Assembly: GCF_016887565.1 (NCBI RefSeq)
Contig: NZ_CP069396.1
Span: forward strand, 8,538,001 to 8,602,000
From: Archangium violaceum
GTDB lineage: Bacteria; Myxococcota; Myxococcia; Myxococcales; Myxococcaceae
Direction: 5' to 3'
DNA: 64,000 nucleotides
Shown here: piece after piece, positions 45,130 to 52,976 of the stretch
Layout of the letters: every line of letters starts with the position of its first letter
Position numbering within the stretch: the stretch's first letter is position 1
Made by a program: the position numbers and the translations under genes
The notes under the pieces: model-generated
Databases searched by the model: none
Told to the model about the DNA's origin: nothing
What the model saw: only the letters and a program-made list of their open reading frames with translations

Positions 45130-45154
45130 GACATCTCCTCCTTCTATTCCTTCG

Positions 45155-45173
45155 AGCACGAATCATTCGTGCT
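45155..45173. promoter_or_regulatory. Candidate MarR operator upstream of pirin
   Basis: AGCACGAAT-C-ATTCGTGCT is a perfect 9-bp inverted repeat lying 26 bases upstream of the pirin ATG. A similar half site TTCGTACTGG is found further on. MarR proteins bind such near-contiguous palindromes. The pirin gene is the evident target. Confidence 0.6.
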
Positions 45174-45231
45174 GGAACTAAGTGCACGAGGGAAATCCTT
45201 CGTACTGGAAGTTAAATGCGCGAGAACGAAA

Positions 45232-45687
45232 TCAGTTGCGGGACAGCGACAGCCCCAGCTTCTTGCAGAGGGCGCCGAGCTGCTCCTGCTCCTCGGCGGT
45301 CAGGGCCCCCAGGAGCGCCGCGACGTGGGCGGCATGGGCGGGAAAGACCTTCTCGATGATGCGCCGCCCCTCCGGGGTGAGGCTCACCACCATCACCCGG
45401 CGGTCCTCCGGGCTGCGGGCCCGTTGGATCCACCCGTTGCGCTCCAGGGTGTCCAGCAGCGCGGTCATGTTGGGGTTGCTGCGCAGCAGCTTGCGGCCGA
45501 GCTCCCCCTGGCTCATGGGCCCCAGGTGCAGCAGGGCCTCCAGCACCGCGAACTGGGGCGGGGTGAGCTCATGGCTGGCCAGGTGCCGGTGCAGCTCGCC
45601 CCCCAGCGTCTCCGTGGCCCGGGTCAGCTTGATGAACGTGTCGAGCGCCCGGGTCTCCCGCGCACTGCCTTTGTAGTGGGTCGGCAT
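45232..45687 (-). CDS. MarR family transcriptional regulator
   Basis: A 151-residue winged-helix regulator. Motifs: HELTPPQFAVLEALLHLGPMSQGELGRKLLRSNPNMTALLDTLERNGWIQRARSPEDRRVMVVSLTPEGRRII (DNA-binding wing with the DRR tip). It is upstream of the pirin gene, and the palindrome at 45155-45173 lies between them. Another small palindrome (AAGGT-TCG-ACCTT, 45702-45714) lies in its own promoter region. Confidence 0.92.
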   Translation of the reverse strand: MPTHYKGSARETRALDTFIKLTRATETLGGELHRHLASHELTPPQFAVLEALLHLGPMSQGELGRKLLRSNPNMTALLDTLERNGWIQRARSPEDRRVMVVSLTPEGRRIIEKVFPAHAAHVAALLGALTAEEQEQLGALCKKLGLSLSRN

Positions 45688-45701
45688 TCGTTCGGGCCCT
45701 G

Positions 45702-45714
45702 AAGGTTCGACCTT
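45702..45714. promoter_or_regulatory. Possible MarR autoregulatory site
   Basis: AAGGT-TCG-ACCTT is a short perfect inverted repeat 15 bases upstream of the MarR ATG. Its arms do not match the 45155 palindrome, so it is weak evidence. Confidence 0.25.
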
Positions 45715-45926
45715 GAACTAATCCCGGGCCCGGACTTTTGCAAGGGCGAAGCATCTCGGGCTCAAACCAAACACAGACACGAATTGGACCATACGCGCCC
45801 GCAGGCCCTCCCAGCGGGCGGGGCACGTCCGCTCGGCTCCCTGGCCTCTACTACGCCTTGTCCGGTGAAGACCCTCACCCCGAGAGGTGGTCTCGGGAAA
45901 CGCCGGGGGGTAGCCTACATGCGATC

Positions 45927-46919
45927 ATGCGGTCCGTACTCCTCTCACTGCTCCTGCTTCTGCCGGCCATGGCGTCCGCGACGGACGTGAAGGGGACCCT
46001 CTCCACGCCTACCGTCTGGACGAGGAGTGGCAGCCCCTACGTCCTGAAGGGCGATGTCACCGTGGCCTGGGGGGTGAAGCTGACCCTCGAGCCCGGCGCG
46101 CGGATCATCGCCGCCTCCACGGACGCGCTGCGCTCCGGGGTGGACCCGGAACGGGTGGAGCTGATCGTCGATGGCACCCTGGTGGTGCGTGGCACCCGGT
46201 CGCGTCCGGTCGAGCTCACCGCTCGGGGGGCTCCCGGCTCCTGGTACGGCATCCGCGTGCGCGGCGGCCGGGGCACGGTGATCGACGGAGCCGTCGTCAC
46301 CCAGGCGCGGCAGGGCATCTCGCTGGGCATGAGCGCGGTGGTGCGGAACACCTCGGTGAGCGCCATCGAGCAGGACTGCCTCCATGTGAGCTGGGGCGAG
46401 TCCACCCTGGAGGGCAACCAGTTGAGCGGGTGCGGTGGAAACGGGTCGAGCGTGGACCCGTGGACCCTGGCCCGTGCCCAGGCCACCGCCAGCGTCGCGC
46501 GCTCCGGTGGGAGCGCCAGCCAGCGCACCGGCTGGTTCGAAGCGCGCGTCCGCGGCAGGGCCGTCTTCGCCCACCACCCGCGAGGCACCCGGAGTGGAGC
46601 CGTCGCCCACGCGTTCGGGCGCCCCCCTCATCGCCCCGAAGCCTGGTCAGCGCTCGCGCGCACGACCCCGCATCCCCGAACGGGAGGCATGGCCGACGAG
46701 CGCGTCCGATGGGGACTCCAGCAAGGGAGCCGCCTCACGCACGAGGCTGGCGTCCGCTCCGCATCAGCGGACCTCGCCCGAGGAGTGGCCTGGCGGCTCA
46801 CGGAGGTGGAGACCTCCTCCGAGGAGCCCATCGCCGGACCCGAGCGGTGGACCTCCCCGGGCCGGGTGAGGAAGAAACCCGGATGGCCCGTGGAACCACC
46901 GCCCGTCCTCGTCACATAG
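45927..46919 (+). CDS. Secreted beta-helix-like protein with Arg-rich C-terminus
   Basis: A 330-residue protein with a signal peptide (RSVLLSLLLLLPAMASA) and a right-handed parallel beta-helix signature in the first half (VKLTLEPGARIIAAS, VELIVDGTLVVRGT, SAIEQDCLHVSWGEST). The second half (after about residue 180) is rich in Arg, Ala, Pro and Gly and unrecognised. Third-position GC stays high in this frame, so it is not an obvious frameshift. The ATG at 45927 begins the signal peptide; the longer frame upstream is non-coding. Function unknown. Confidence 0.6.
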   Translation: MRSVLLSLLLLLPAMASATDVKGTLSTPTVWTRSGSPYVLKGDVTVAWGVKLTLEPGARIIAASTDALRSGVDPERVELIVDGTLVVRGTRSRPVELTARGAPGSWYGIRVRGGRGTVIDGAVVTQARQGISLGMSAVVRNTSVSAIEQDCLHVSWGESTLEGNQLSGCGGNGSSVDPWTLARAQATASVARSGGSASQRTGWFEARVRGRAVFAHHPRGTRSGAVAHAFGRPPHRPEAWSALARTTPHPRTGGMADERVRWGLQQGSRLTHEAGVRSASADLARGVAWRLTEVETSSEEPIAGPERWTSPGRVRKKPGWPVEPPPVLVT

Positions 46920-47047
46920 CCCGGCAGCACCCGCGGCCGCCTCGCCTGGCGGGGAGCCGACCTTTGTGCTGACCAAGGAGCCTCTGGCTGACACTCGGGC
47001 GGGGACCGGGGCGGCATCCGTCGGACCGGGACCTTACACTTGCGGGT

Positions 47048-48193
47048 ATGGACTCGCGACCGCCTCGCCCCAACTCGCGGCTGTGCGTCGGACTGCTGTC
47101 GGGCACCAGCGTGGACGCGGTGGAGGCGGTGCTCTGCCGGATCAACGGCTCGGGCCCGGAGGTCCGCGTCACCCTCCTGGCACACGTCTCCCGCCCCTTC
47201 ACCCCCGAGTTCACCCAGCAGGTGCTGGCCGCCAACGATGCCCGCTCCCTGTGCGAGCTCAACTTCGCCCTGGGTGAACGCTTCGCCGAGGCCGCCCTGG
47301 AGGTCATCGCCCGCGCGGGCCACCGCCCCCAGGACGTGGACGCCATCGGCTCGCACGGCCAGACGGTGGCCCATCTGCCCTCGAGCCTGTCCAGCACGCC
47401 CTCCACCCTGCAGCTCGGGGAGGCGTCCGTCATCGCCGAGCGCACCGGCATCCCCGTGGTGAGTGATTTCCGCACCCGGGACGTGGCCGCGGGAGGCCAG
47501 GGGGCGCCGCTGGTGCCCTACCTGGACTGGGCCCTGTTCCGGAAGCCCGGGGTGGCGAGGGCACTGCAGAACATCGGGGGCATCGGCAACGTGAGCGTGG
47601 TGAGCGACCGGCTGGAGGACACGGTCGCCTTCGACACCGGGCCGGGCAACATGGTGCTGGACGGCCTGGCCCGGCTGGTCACCGGGGGCCGCCTCCAGTG
47701 CGACCTGGATGGCAGCCTCTCCGGCCAGGGCCGGGTGATGCCGGAGCTGCTCGAGGAGCTGCTGGCGCACCCCTTCCTGGCCCTCCCCCCACCCCGCAGC
47801 GCCGGCCGCGAGGGCTTCGGTGACGCGCTGGTGGGCCGGCTGTGGGAGCGTCACGGCGCCTCGCGTCCCCATGACTTGATGGCCACGGCCGTGGCCTTCA
47901 CGGTGGAGGCCACGGCCCGCGCCTACGAGCAGTGGCTCCTGCCGCGCTTCACCCTGGAGGCGGTGTACGTCTCCGGCGGCGGCACCCGGAACCCGGTGCT
48001 CATGGAGCGGCTGACGGCGCGGCTGGCCCCCCTGCCCGTCCGCCCCCTGGACGTGCTGGGCCTGCCCGAGGGGGCCAAGGAGGCCGTGTGCTTCGCCCTG
48101 TTGGCGAACGAGCACCTGTCGGGGACCCCCTCGAATGTTCCGTCGGCAACTGGCGCCAGGAGGCGAGTCGTTCTAGGTAAGCTGACACCGTGA
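47048..48193 (+). CDS. anmK: Anhydro-N-acetylmuramic acid kinase
   Basis: AnmK (381 aa) phosphorylates and opens anhydroMurNAc, giving MurNAc 6-phosphate for MurQ. Motifs: CVGLLSGTSVDAVEAVLCR (ATP-binding GTS), IGSHGQTVAHLP, FDTGPGNMVLDG and YVSGGGTRNPVLMERL. Length and order are typical. The stop overlaps the GTG of the next gene (GTGA). MurQ, encoded elsewhere in the window, is the next pathway step. Confidence 0.94.
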   Translation: MDSRPPRPNSRLCVGLLSGTSVDAVEAVLCRINGSGPEVRVTLLAHVSRPFTPEFTQQVLAANDARSLCELNFALGERFAEAALEVIARAGHRPQDVDAIGSHGQTVAHLPSSLSSTPSTLQLGEASVIAERTGIPVVSDFRTRDVAAGGQGAPLVPYLDWALFRKPGVARALQNIGGIGNVSVVSDRLEDTVAFDTGPGNMVLDGLARLVTGGRLQCDLDGSLSGQGRVMPELLEELLAHPFLALPPPRSAGREGFGDALVGRLWERHGASRPHDLMATAVAFTVEATARAYEQWLLPRFTLEAVYVSGGGTRNPVLMERLTARLAPLPVRPLDVLGLPEGAKEAVCFALLANEHLSGTPSNVPSATGARRRVVLGKLTP

Positions 48194-49347
48194 GCAGCGT
48201 AAATCTGGTAGCCCGTGAAGTAGCGGTGAAGATCGTCTTCTACGGACCTGGTCTGTCCGGGAAGACGACGAGCCTGCGGAAGATCTACGAGACCGTGCGC
48301 CCCGCGCACCGTGGCGAGATGATGTCCATCGCCACCGAGGGGGACCGCACGCTCTTCTTCGACTTCCTGCCCGTGAAGGTCGAGCGGGTGAACGACTGCA
48401 CGGTACGGCTCGCGCTGTACACGGTGCCCGGCCAGGTCTTCTACAACGCCACCCGCAAGCTGGTGCTCCAGGGGGCCGACGGCGTGGTGTTCGTGGCGGA
48501 CTCGCAGCCGGAGATGGTGGACGCCAACCGCGAGTCGCTGGCCAACCTGGAGGAGAACCTGCTCGAGCAGGGCGTCCGGCTGGAGCGCTTCCCCCTGGTG
48601 TTCCAGTGGAACAAGCGCGACATCCCCAAGGCCCTGCCCGTGGAGGAGCTGCGCGCCACGCTCAACCCCCGGGGCGTCCCCGACTTCGAGACCGAGGCCC
48701 TCAGCGGTCGTGGCGTGATGGACGCCCTCAAGGCCATCACCCGGCTCGTCATCCAGGATCTGCGTGCCAAGCGCATCGTGCCCCCGCCCCGCGCCGCCAC
48801 GCCGACGGTGCCGTCGCTGGGTGCCCCCAAGGGCACGAGCGGGCTCGAGGCGCAGTTGAGCCAGCTGGCCGGAAACCGGCCCGCGGCCCCGGCCATGACC
48901 CCCACCCAGGTGCAACGCCCGGCGGGCCCCATCTCCCGCAGCATGCCGGCCGTGGTTGCCCAACCCCAGGTCCAGGTGGCGCCTCCCGTCGCGCCTCCCG
49001 CCCTGACGGGACAACGGCCCCTCGGGGCCGCGAGCGCGCTCGCGCCGTCGGATCTGTTCGACCACGCGCGGGCCGCGGAGGGGGCCTTCGCCTCCGGGGA
49101 TTACGGGACGTGCATCCAGGCGTGCCTCGATGCCGTGCGGCGAGGCCTGGCTTTCGCCGGGGAGGGCCCCCTGGGCTCCCAGGCCCACCTGCTCCAGGTC
49201 GACGGAGGAGATCTGCTCAAGCTGCAGACGCTCGCGGCGCGTTCGAGCAGCCGCGTGGATGACGCGGCGTTCGCGCTCTACGTGCTGATGCAGATCTTCA
49301 CCCGGCTCCACGCAGCCGGACTGCCCGCGCCCGTCAGCGAGTCCTGA
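48190..49347 (+). CDS. MglA-like GTPase with C-terminal extension
   Basis: A 385-residue small-GTPase-like protein. Residues 1 to about 195 match MglA, the polarity switch of gliding and pilus motility: P-loop YGPGLSGKTTSLRKI, LYTVPGQVFYNATRKLVLQGADGVVFVADSQ (with the MglA-specific Thr in place of the usual Asp) and FQWNKRDIP. The remaining 190 residues, a proline-rich linker (APAMTPTQVQRPAGP) and a helical domain, are not in canonical MglA. GTG start, coupled to anmK. It may therefore be a paralogue rather than MglA itself. Confidence 0.87.
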   Translation: MSSVNLVAREVAVKIVFYGPGLSGKTTSLRKIYETVRPAHRGEMMSIATEGDRTLFFDFLPVKVERVNDCTVRLALYTVPGQVFYNATRKLVLQGADGVVFVADSQPEMVDANRESLANLEENLLEQGVRLERFPLVFQWNKRDIPKALPVEELRATLNPRGVPDFETEALSGRGVMDALKAITRLVIQDLRAKRIVPPPRAATPTVPSLGAPKGTSGLEAQLSQLAGNRPAAPAMTPTQVQRPAGPISRSMPAVVAQPQVQVAPPVAPPALTGQRPLGAASALAPSDLFDHARAAEGAFASGDYGTCIQACLDAVRRGLAFAGEGPLGSQAHLLQVDGGDLLKLQTLAARSSSRVDDAAFALYVLMQIFTRLHAAGLPAPVSES

Positions 49348-49364
49348 ATCGTGTTGCGCATGCT

Positions 49365-49398
49365 CCCTCTCCCTTTGGGAGAGGGCGGGGGGTGAGGG
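49365..49398 (+). repeat. REP-type palindrome (copy 4)
   Basis: CCCTCTCCC-TTT-GGGAGAGGG followed by CGGGGGGTGAGGG, just after the MglA-like gene. It matches the other copies in stem and tail orientation. Confidence 0.85.
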
Positions 49399-49595
49399 TA
49401 TTCATCCGCGTGTCCCTCGTACCTCCCATCGCACTTCCGCGCTTTGTCTCGGCCCGCGCCTTCATCTTCTCGAGAAGCGACTCGAGTCCCTGTTCGCAGT
49501 CACTCGAGCTCAGGCAGTCCCAGCCCGCCGGGATGCTGCCGCTGAAGCTCCGCACCAGACTGCATCCTCCACTGGGTCCCCATTCGTTCCATGTT

Positions 49596-49612
49596 TGTGA
49601 AACAATTTCACA
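49596..49612. promoter_or_regulatory. Palindrome TGTGAAACAATTTCACA
   Basis: TGTGAAA-CAA-TTTCACA is a perfect 7-bp inverted repeat 150 bases upstream of the candidate RiPP precursor. It resembles a Crp-type site, but the TGTGA and TCACA half sites are spaced by 7 rather than 6 bases. A regulator is plausible, not proven. Confidence 0.35.
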
Positions 49613-49761
49613 TCCCTCCCCTCCTCCCAGTCGGCGAGGCGCGGATTCTTGGAATGAATTGAAATCCGCCGGGGGCGAGAGTAGGTTGGAATTGCCTTCG
49701 CGCGATGGGCTTGCGCGAGGCTGTCCACATCCCCGTGCAACGGATTCAAGGAGTCGTGGCT

Positions 49762-49926
49762 ATGAACAGCAATGCCTCGCAGTCTCCCGCAGAAGTGCGT
49801 CCCTTTGCGCGAGTCACCGCGTGCGAAGTCGCTCCGTCCGGACAGGACAAGCATGAAGAAGGCTTGTTCCTGACGGTCTACACCGATCCCGATCGGCCCG
49901 AGCCGGAAATCGGCGCCCTCAGCTGA
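49762..49926 (+). CDS. Candidate graspetide (RiPP) precursor peptide
   Basis: A 54-residue peptide with AAGGAG 8 bases before ATG 49762. The leader-like half holds RPFAR at residues 13-17, which resembles the PFFARFL-type recognition motif of microviridin leaders. The C-terminal half has acceptor hydroxyls (T38, T41) followed closely by acids (D42, D44, E47, E49), the composition needed for side-chain ester links. It ends 81 bases before an ATP-grasp ligase gene, with a strong hairpin between them. The role is inferred from composition and context; I recall no identical precursor family. Confidence 0.62.
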   Translation: MNSNASQSPAEVRPFARVTACEVAPSGQDKHEEGLFLTVYTDPDRPEPEIGALS

Positions 49927-49954
49927 TCGGGATACGTCCAGTCCCAAGCTCGTG

Positions 49955-49979
49955 CGCGCCCCGCTTTCAGCGGGGCGCG
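49955..49979 (+). terminator. Hairpin between precursor and ligase
   Basis: CGCGCCCCGCT-TTC-AGCGGGGCGCG is a perfect 11-bp stem with a 3-base loop, followed by TGCTTTCC. It would attenuate transcription between the precursor and the ligase, giving more precursor than enzyme, as is common in RiPP loci. Confidence 0.6.
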
Positions 49980-50007
49980 TGCTTTCCGGACCCGAGAGGA
50001 CGCGCCC

Positions 50008-51102
50008 ATGCCGCGCAGCGTGCTGATACTCGCCCCCGCAACCGATCCCCACGCGGCCGCGCTCGATTGGGCGCTTCGCCAGCAAGGCGTCGTTCCGCTC
50101 TGGACGCCCTCGCTGCCGACGGGGCCGGACACCGGCTATGCCTTTCGCATCAATGCGGAAGGCGAGCGCTTGTCGGGCAGGGTCGCTGGCGGCGACCGCT
50201 TCGGCGCGATCTGGAACCGCCGGCTCGAAGACCCCGCGCCGATGTGCGCGGAGGCGGACCGGGCCTTCGTGACCTGGGAATGGAAGCTATTCCAGCGCAA
50301 CCTCTTCGGCCTGGAAGGCGCCTACGGCGACGCGCTCTGGGTGAATCGCCCGGATGCCGCGCGGCGGGCCGAGAACAAGCTGGAGCAACTGCACGTCTGC
50401 CGCCGGCTCGGTCTGGCCTTTCCCGAGACCGTGGTGACAAACGATGCGGAGCAGGTCGACGCCCTACGCAAGAAGTGGGGGCGGATCGTCTTCAAGTCCT
50501 TCCTGATGCACCAGTGGGAGCATCGCGAGAGCGGCAGGAAGTACGCGGTGGGCGTCACCTTGCTGGACGAGCGCAGCGAGCTGCCCGCCGACGCCATCGC
50601 CGTCTGCCCTGGCATCTACCAGCGCTACATCGAGAAGGCGTGCGATCTGCGCGTCACCGTGATTGGCGAGCGCTTCTTCGCGATGAGCCTGCGCGGGGCG
50701 GCCGGCGATGCCTACGTCGACTGGCGGCCGCATGGCCAGGATCCCGCGATGCGCGCCGAGGCGGTCGCGTTGCCGGCGGCGGTCGAGGACAAGCTGCGCG
50801 CGCTGATGCGCGAGCTGGGTCTGGTGTTCGGCTGCATCGACCTGGCGGTGGACCGGCAGGGGGAGATCTATTTCCTCGAGGTCAACCAGGCGGGCCAGTT
50901 CCTGTTCGTGGAGGACATGGTGCCGGCCTATCCCGTGTTGCAGGCGATGACCGCCATGCTGACCAGCGGGCGGACGGACTACGACGCCGCCGTACCGGCT
51001 GCGGTGACGATGGAGGCGTTCAGGGCCTCCGATGCCTATGCCGCGTTGAAGGAGCGGGTCCGGGGGAAGGCGCCCGACAGGCGGCTGTTCTCGCTGGAGT
51101 AG
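50008..51102 (+). CDS. MvdD-like ATP-grasp peptide ligase
   Basis: A 364-residue ATP-grasp enzyme of the MvdC/MvdD (graspetide) type, which forms ester or amide links between side chains of a precursor. Visible motifs: an N-terminal Rossmann-like part (VLILAPATDPH), central IVFKSFLMHQWEHRE, QRYIEKACDLRVTVIGERFFAM (conserved DLR), and the metal-binding end FGCIDLAVDRQGEIYFLEVNQAGQF (E-x-N). Codon use differs noticeably from neighbouring genes (more GCG and CAT), suggesting acquisition. No transporter or acetyltransferase is adjacent. GAGAGGA precedes the ATG. Confidence 0.88.
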   Translation: MPRSVLILAPATDPHAAALDWALRQQGVVPLWTPSLPTGPDTGYAFRINAEGERLSGRVAGGDRFGAIWNRRLEDPAPMCAEADRAFVTWEWKLFQRNLFGLEGAYGDALWVNRPDAARRAENKLEQLHVCRRLGLAFPETVVTNDAEQVDALRKKWGRIVFKSFLMHQWEHRESGRKYAVGVTLLDERSELPADAIAVCPGIYQRYIEKACDLRVTVIGERFFAMSLRGAAGDAYVDWRPHGQDPAMRAEAVALPAAVEDKLRALMRELGLVFGCIDLAVDRQGEIYFLEVNQAGQFLFVEDMVPAYPVLQAMTAMLTSGRTDYDAAVPAAVTMEAFRASDAYAALKERVRGKAPDRRLFSLE

Positions 51103-51418
51103 CCTTGCCGCGGAGAGGACGGAGGTATGCAGTCTCCTCTCAGGCTGCGGGCCCAGGGAGCCACTCAACGCCCCGCTCACCTTGCGCGCCACCTGGAATG
51201 AGCCGCGCCCGAAATCCAGGACGTAGATTTCATTCTTCCCCGCCACCTCACGAATGAATGCCAACCGCGAGCCATCGGGCGCGAGCATGAGTGAAATGCG
51301 GTACAGCACAGTCGACGTAGAAGTACGGGTGTGCGCACCGCGAAGCATTGCAACGTCGTCGCGGGAGCGACGGCGTATATGGGATCGCAGTCCCGCGGGC
51401 TGGTGATAGTGTCCGAAT
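51103..51418. other. Intergenic region with a relict gene fragment
   Basis: No intact gene in this 316-bp gap. The minus strand holds a decayed piece of a TolB/WD40-like protein (see 51145-51309). The rest is unremarkable apart from a promoter-like AT-rich stretch before the next gene. Confidence 0.6.
51145..51309 (-). pseudogene. Fragment of a TolB/PD40 beta-propeller protein
   Basis: On the minus strand a frame reads VLYRISLMLAPDGSRLAFIR and then NEIYVLDFGRGSFQVARK, the SPDGSRxAF-x-EIYVLD pattern of PD40/TolB propeller blades. It has no proper start or remaining domain and is flanked by unrelated sequence, so it appears to be a relic between the graspetide ligase and the lectin gene. Confidence 0.45.
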
Positions 51419-52882
51419 ATGTACAATCGCTTCGCGTACGCGCTTATTTGCTTGACTTTCGCGAGCTGCCACTGCGGGAGCAGTGGGATCGCGCCCCCCA
51501 TGCCGCACTTCGATCCTCCCAGCACCACCCCCCTCCCCGGGGTGGGCTCGCTCGTCTCAGTCATCAACCTCGACGACGAGCCGGTGGTCTGTTTCACGAC
51601 CGACGGCACGGCCCCGGACTGGAACGGGGGCGACTGCCCGAACCGGCTCGACGCGAACCGCCAGATCGCGGTGCCCCACTGCGGGTTCAACCTCATCCGC
51701 ATCGCGTGGTCGACGGGCACGGACGAGGCCAGCTACATGGTCGAGAGCGAGGACTGCAAGGCAAGCTGCGACCCGGTGCTGCCCTGGTCCAACGGAGAGC
51801 TGGTGCGCGCCTTCGCGTCCTGGCAGGACGAGATCAAGTGCAAGATGAACGGGTGCGAGAACCCGGCGTCCACCGGCAACTGGTCGGCGCAGTGCGACAC
51901 CGGGAGCGTCGCCTGGAACGTGAGCCTCGACGGCCTGCGCGCGGTCAGCACTTTCACCTTCGACGCCTGCGCTCACGCCGTCACCCTCGACGTCGAGGAG
52001 AACGGAACGACGGTCGCGCGGACGTTCAACCTCGTGGTCGACGGCCAGCTGCTCCAGGACACCGACTTCAGCGGCACCGGTAACGAGGGCGGGACCGTCA
52101 CGGTGTCAGGCGATTTCACCGGCACGGTGACCTCGCGCATCGTGATCAAGAACAAGAAGCGCGGCGGCGGCAGCTTCGAGGCGGCATGCTCGGCAGATCC
52201 TCTGGAAGGGATGGAGTGCGCCCCGTCGCGCGCGAAGATCGCCTACGACTTCCCGGACTGGAGCTGCCACGGCGGTATCTGCCCGGTCTCCGCCGTGGCC
52301 GGCTGCGAGCGGTCCGACGCCGACGGTGACACCATCGTCGATGCCGACGACAACTGCTCCAAGCATCCGAACACCGACCAGGCCGACGTCGATGGCGACG
52401 GCATCGGCGATGCCTGCGACGACGACCCGGGCTTCGTCGTCATCCGCTTCAAGACGAAGAACCGTTGCCTGCTCGCCGGCGACGGCAAGGTCCAATCGAC
52501 GAGCACGTGCGAGCCTGCCGACCCGCTCCAGCAATGGCAGATGTTCCCCGACGGCGACGCCGCCTTCGGGTTCCGCAACCTCGCGAACGGCGAGTGCCTG
52601 AGCCAGTCCGGCATCCTCGCCGGACCCTGGACCGTCGTCACCGACCCGTGCGACGGCAGCGACAAGCAGCGCTGGATGCTCGAAAGGCACGACCAGGGCG
52701 GCTTCGACGAGTATTTCCCCATCCGTCTGCACAACGTCGCCAACAACTTCTGCGCGTACACCGACTTCACGGGAAACGTGTTTGGCACGGCCGCCAATTG
52801 CGGGCTGTGGGGGACCGAGTCGGGCCAGAAGGTCGGGTTGTACTACGGAGGCGCGTTCGACACGCCGCCGTACCAGCCGTGA
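51419..52882 (+). CDS. Lipoprotein with TSP3-like repeats and ricin-type lectin domain
   Basis: A secreted 487-residue protein: lipoprotein signal (LTFASCHCG) and a chitobiase-like beta-domain with VVCFTTDGTAPDWNG. Next come paired thrombospondin-type-3 calcium loops (DADGDTIVDADDNC, DQADVDGDGIGDACDDD near residues 300-340). The C-terminal beta-trefoil has QxW-like motifs (DPLQQWQMF, KQRWMLERHD). Many cysteines suggest disulfides. Carbohydrate binding is probable; partners unknown. Confidence 0.8.
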   Translation: MYNRFAYALICLTFASCHCGSSGIAPPMPHFDPPSTTPLPGVGSLVSVINLDDEPVVCFTTDGTAPDWNGGDCPNRLDANRQIAVPHCGFNLIRIAWSTGTDEASYMVESEDCKASCDPVLPWSNGELVRAFASWQDEIKCKMNGCENPASTGNWSAQCDTGSVAWNVSLDGLRAVSTFTFDACAHAVTLDVEENGTTVARTFNLVVDGQLLQDTDFSGTGNEGGTVTVSGDFTGTVTSRIVIKNKKRGGGSFEAACSADPLEGMECAPSRAKIAYDFPDWSCHGGICPVSAVAGCERSDADGDTIVDADDNCSKHPNTDQADVDGDGIGDACDDDPGFVVIRFKTKNRCLLAGDGKVQSTSTCEPADPLQQWQMFPDGDAAFGFRNLANGECLSQSGILAGPWTVVTDPCDGSDKQRWMLERHDQGGFDEYFPIRLHNVANNFCAYTDFTGNVFGTAANCGLWGTESGQKVGLYYGGAFDTPPYQP

Positions 52883-52976
52883 GCCGGCAGCGCTCGGGGC
52901 ACACCTACCCGACAGCGGTGCTCGGGGCGCTGGTGGCTCGGCGGCGCCGCGCGTAAGGCCTCACGGCAGTCCCCTC

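Larger units (their letters stand above)
49348..49761. other. Gene-free region before the graspetide pair
   Basis: This 414-bp gap holds REP copy 4 (49365-49398), a symmetric TGTGAAACAATTTCACA site (49596-49612) and an AT-rich inverted repeat (GCGGATT near 49641, AATCCGC near 49664). On the minus strand there are weak coding traces of protein-like character around 49400-49690 that would need a frame change, so a decayed gene is possible. No clear gene is seen. Confidence 0.5.

Noticed and set aside
46435..46869. Pro/Ser-rich frame inside the beta-helix gene
   Set aside because: Third-position GC favours the main frame, and this frame is typical disorder-like shadow sequence.
49596..49612. 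Calling the palindrome a true Crp site
   Set aside because: TGTGA and TCACA are separated by 7 rather than 6 bases; kept only as a possible regulator site.
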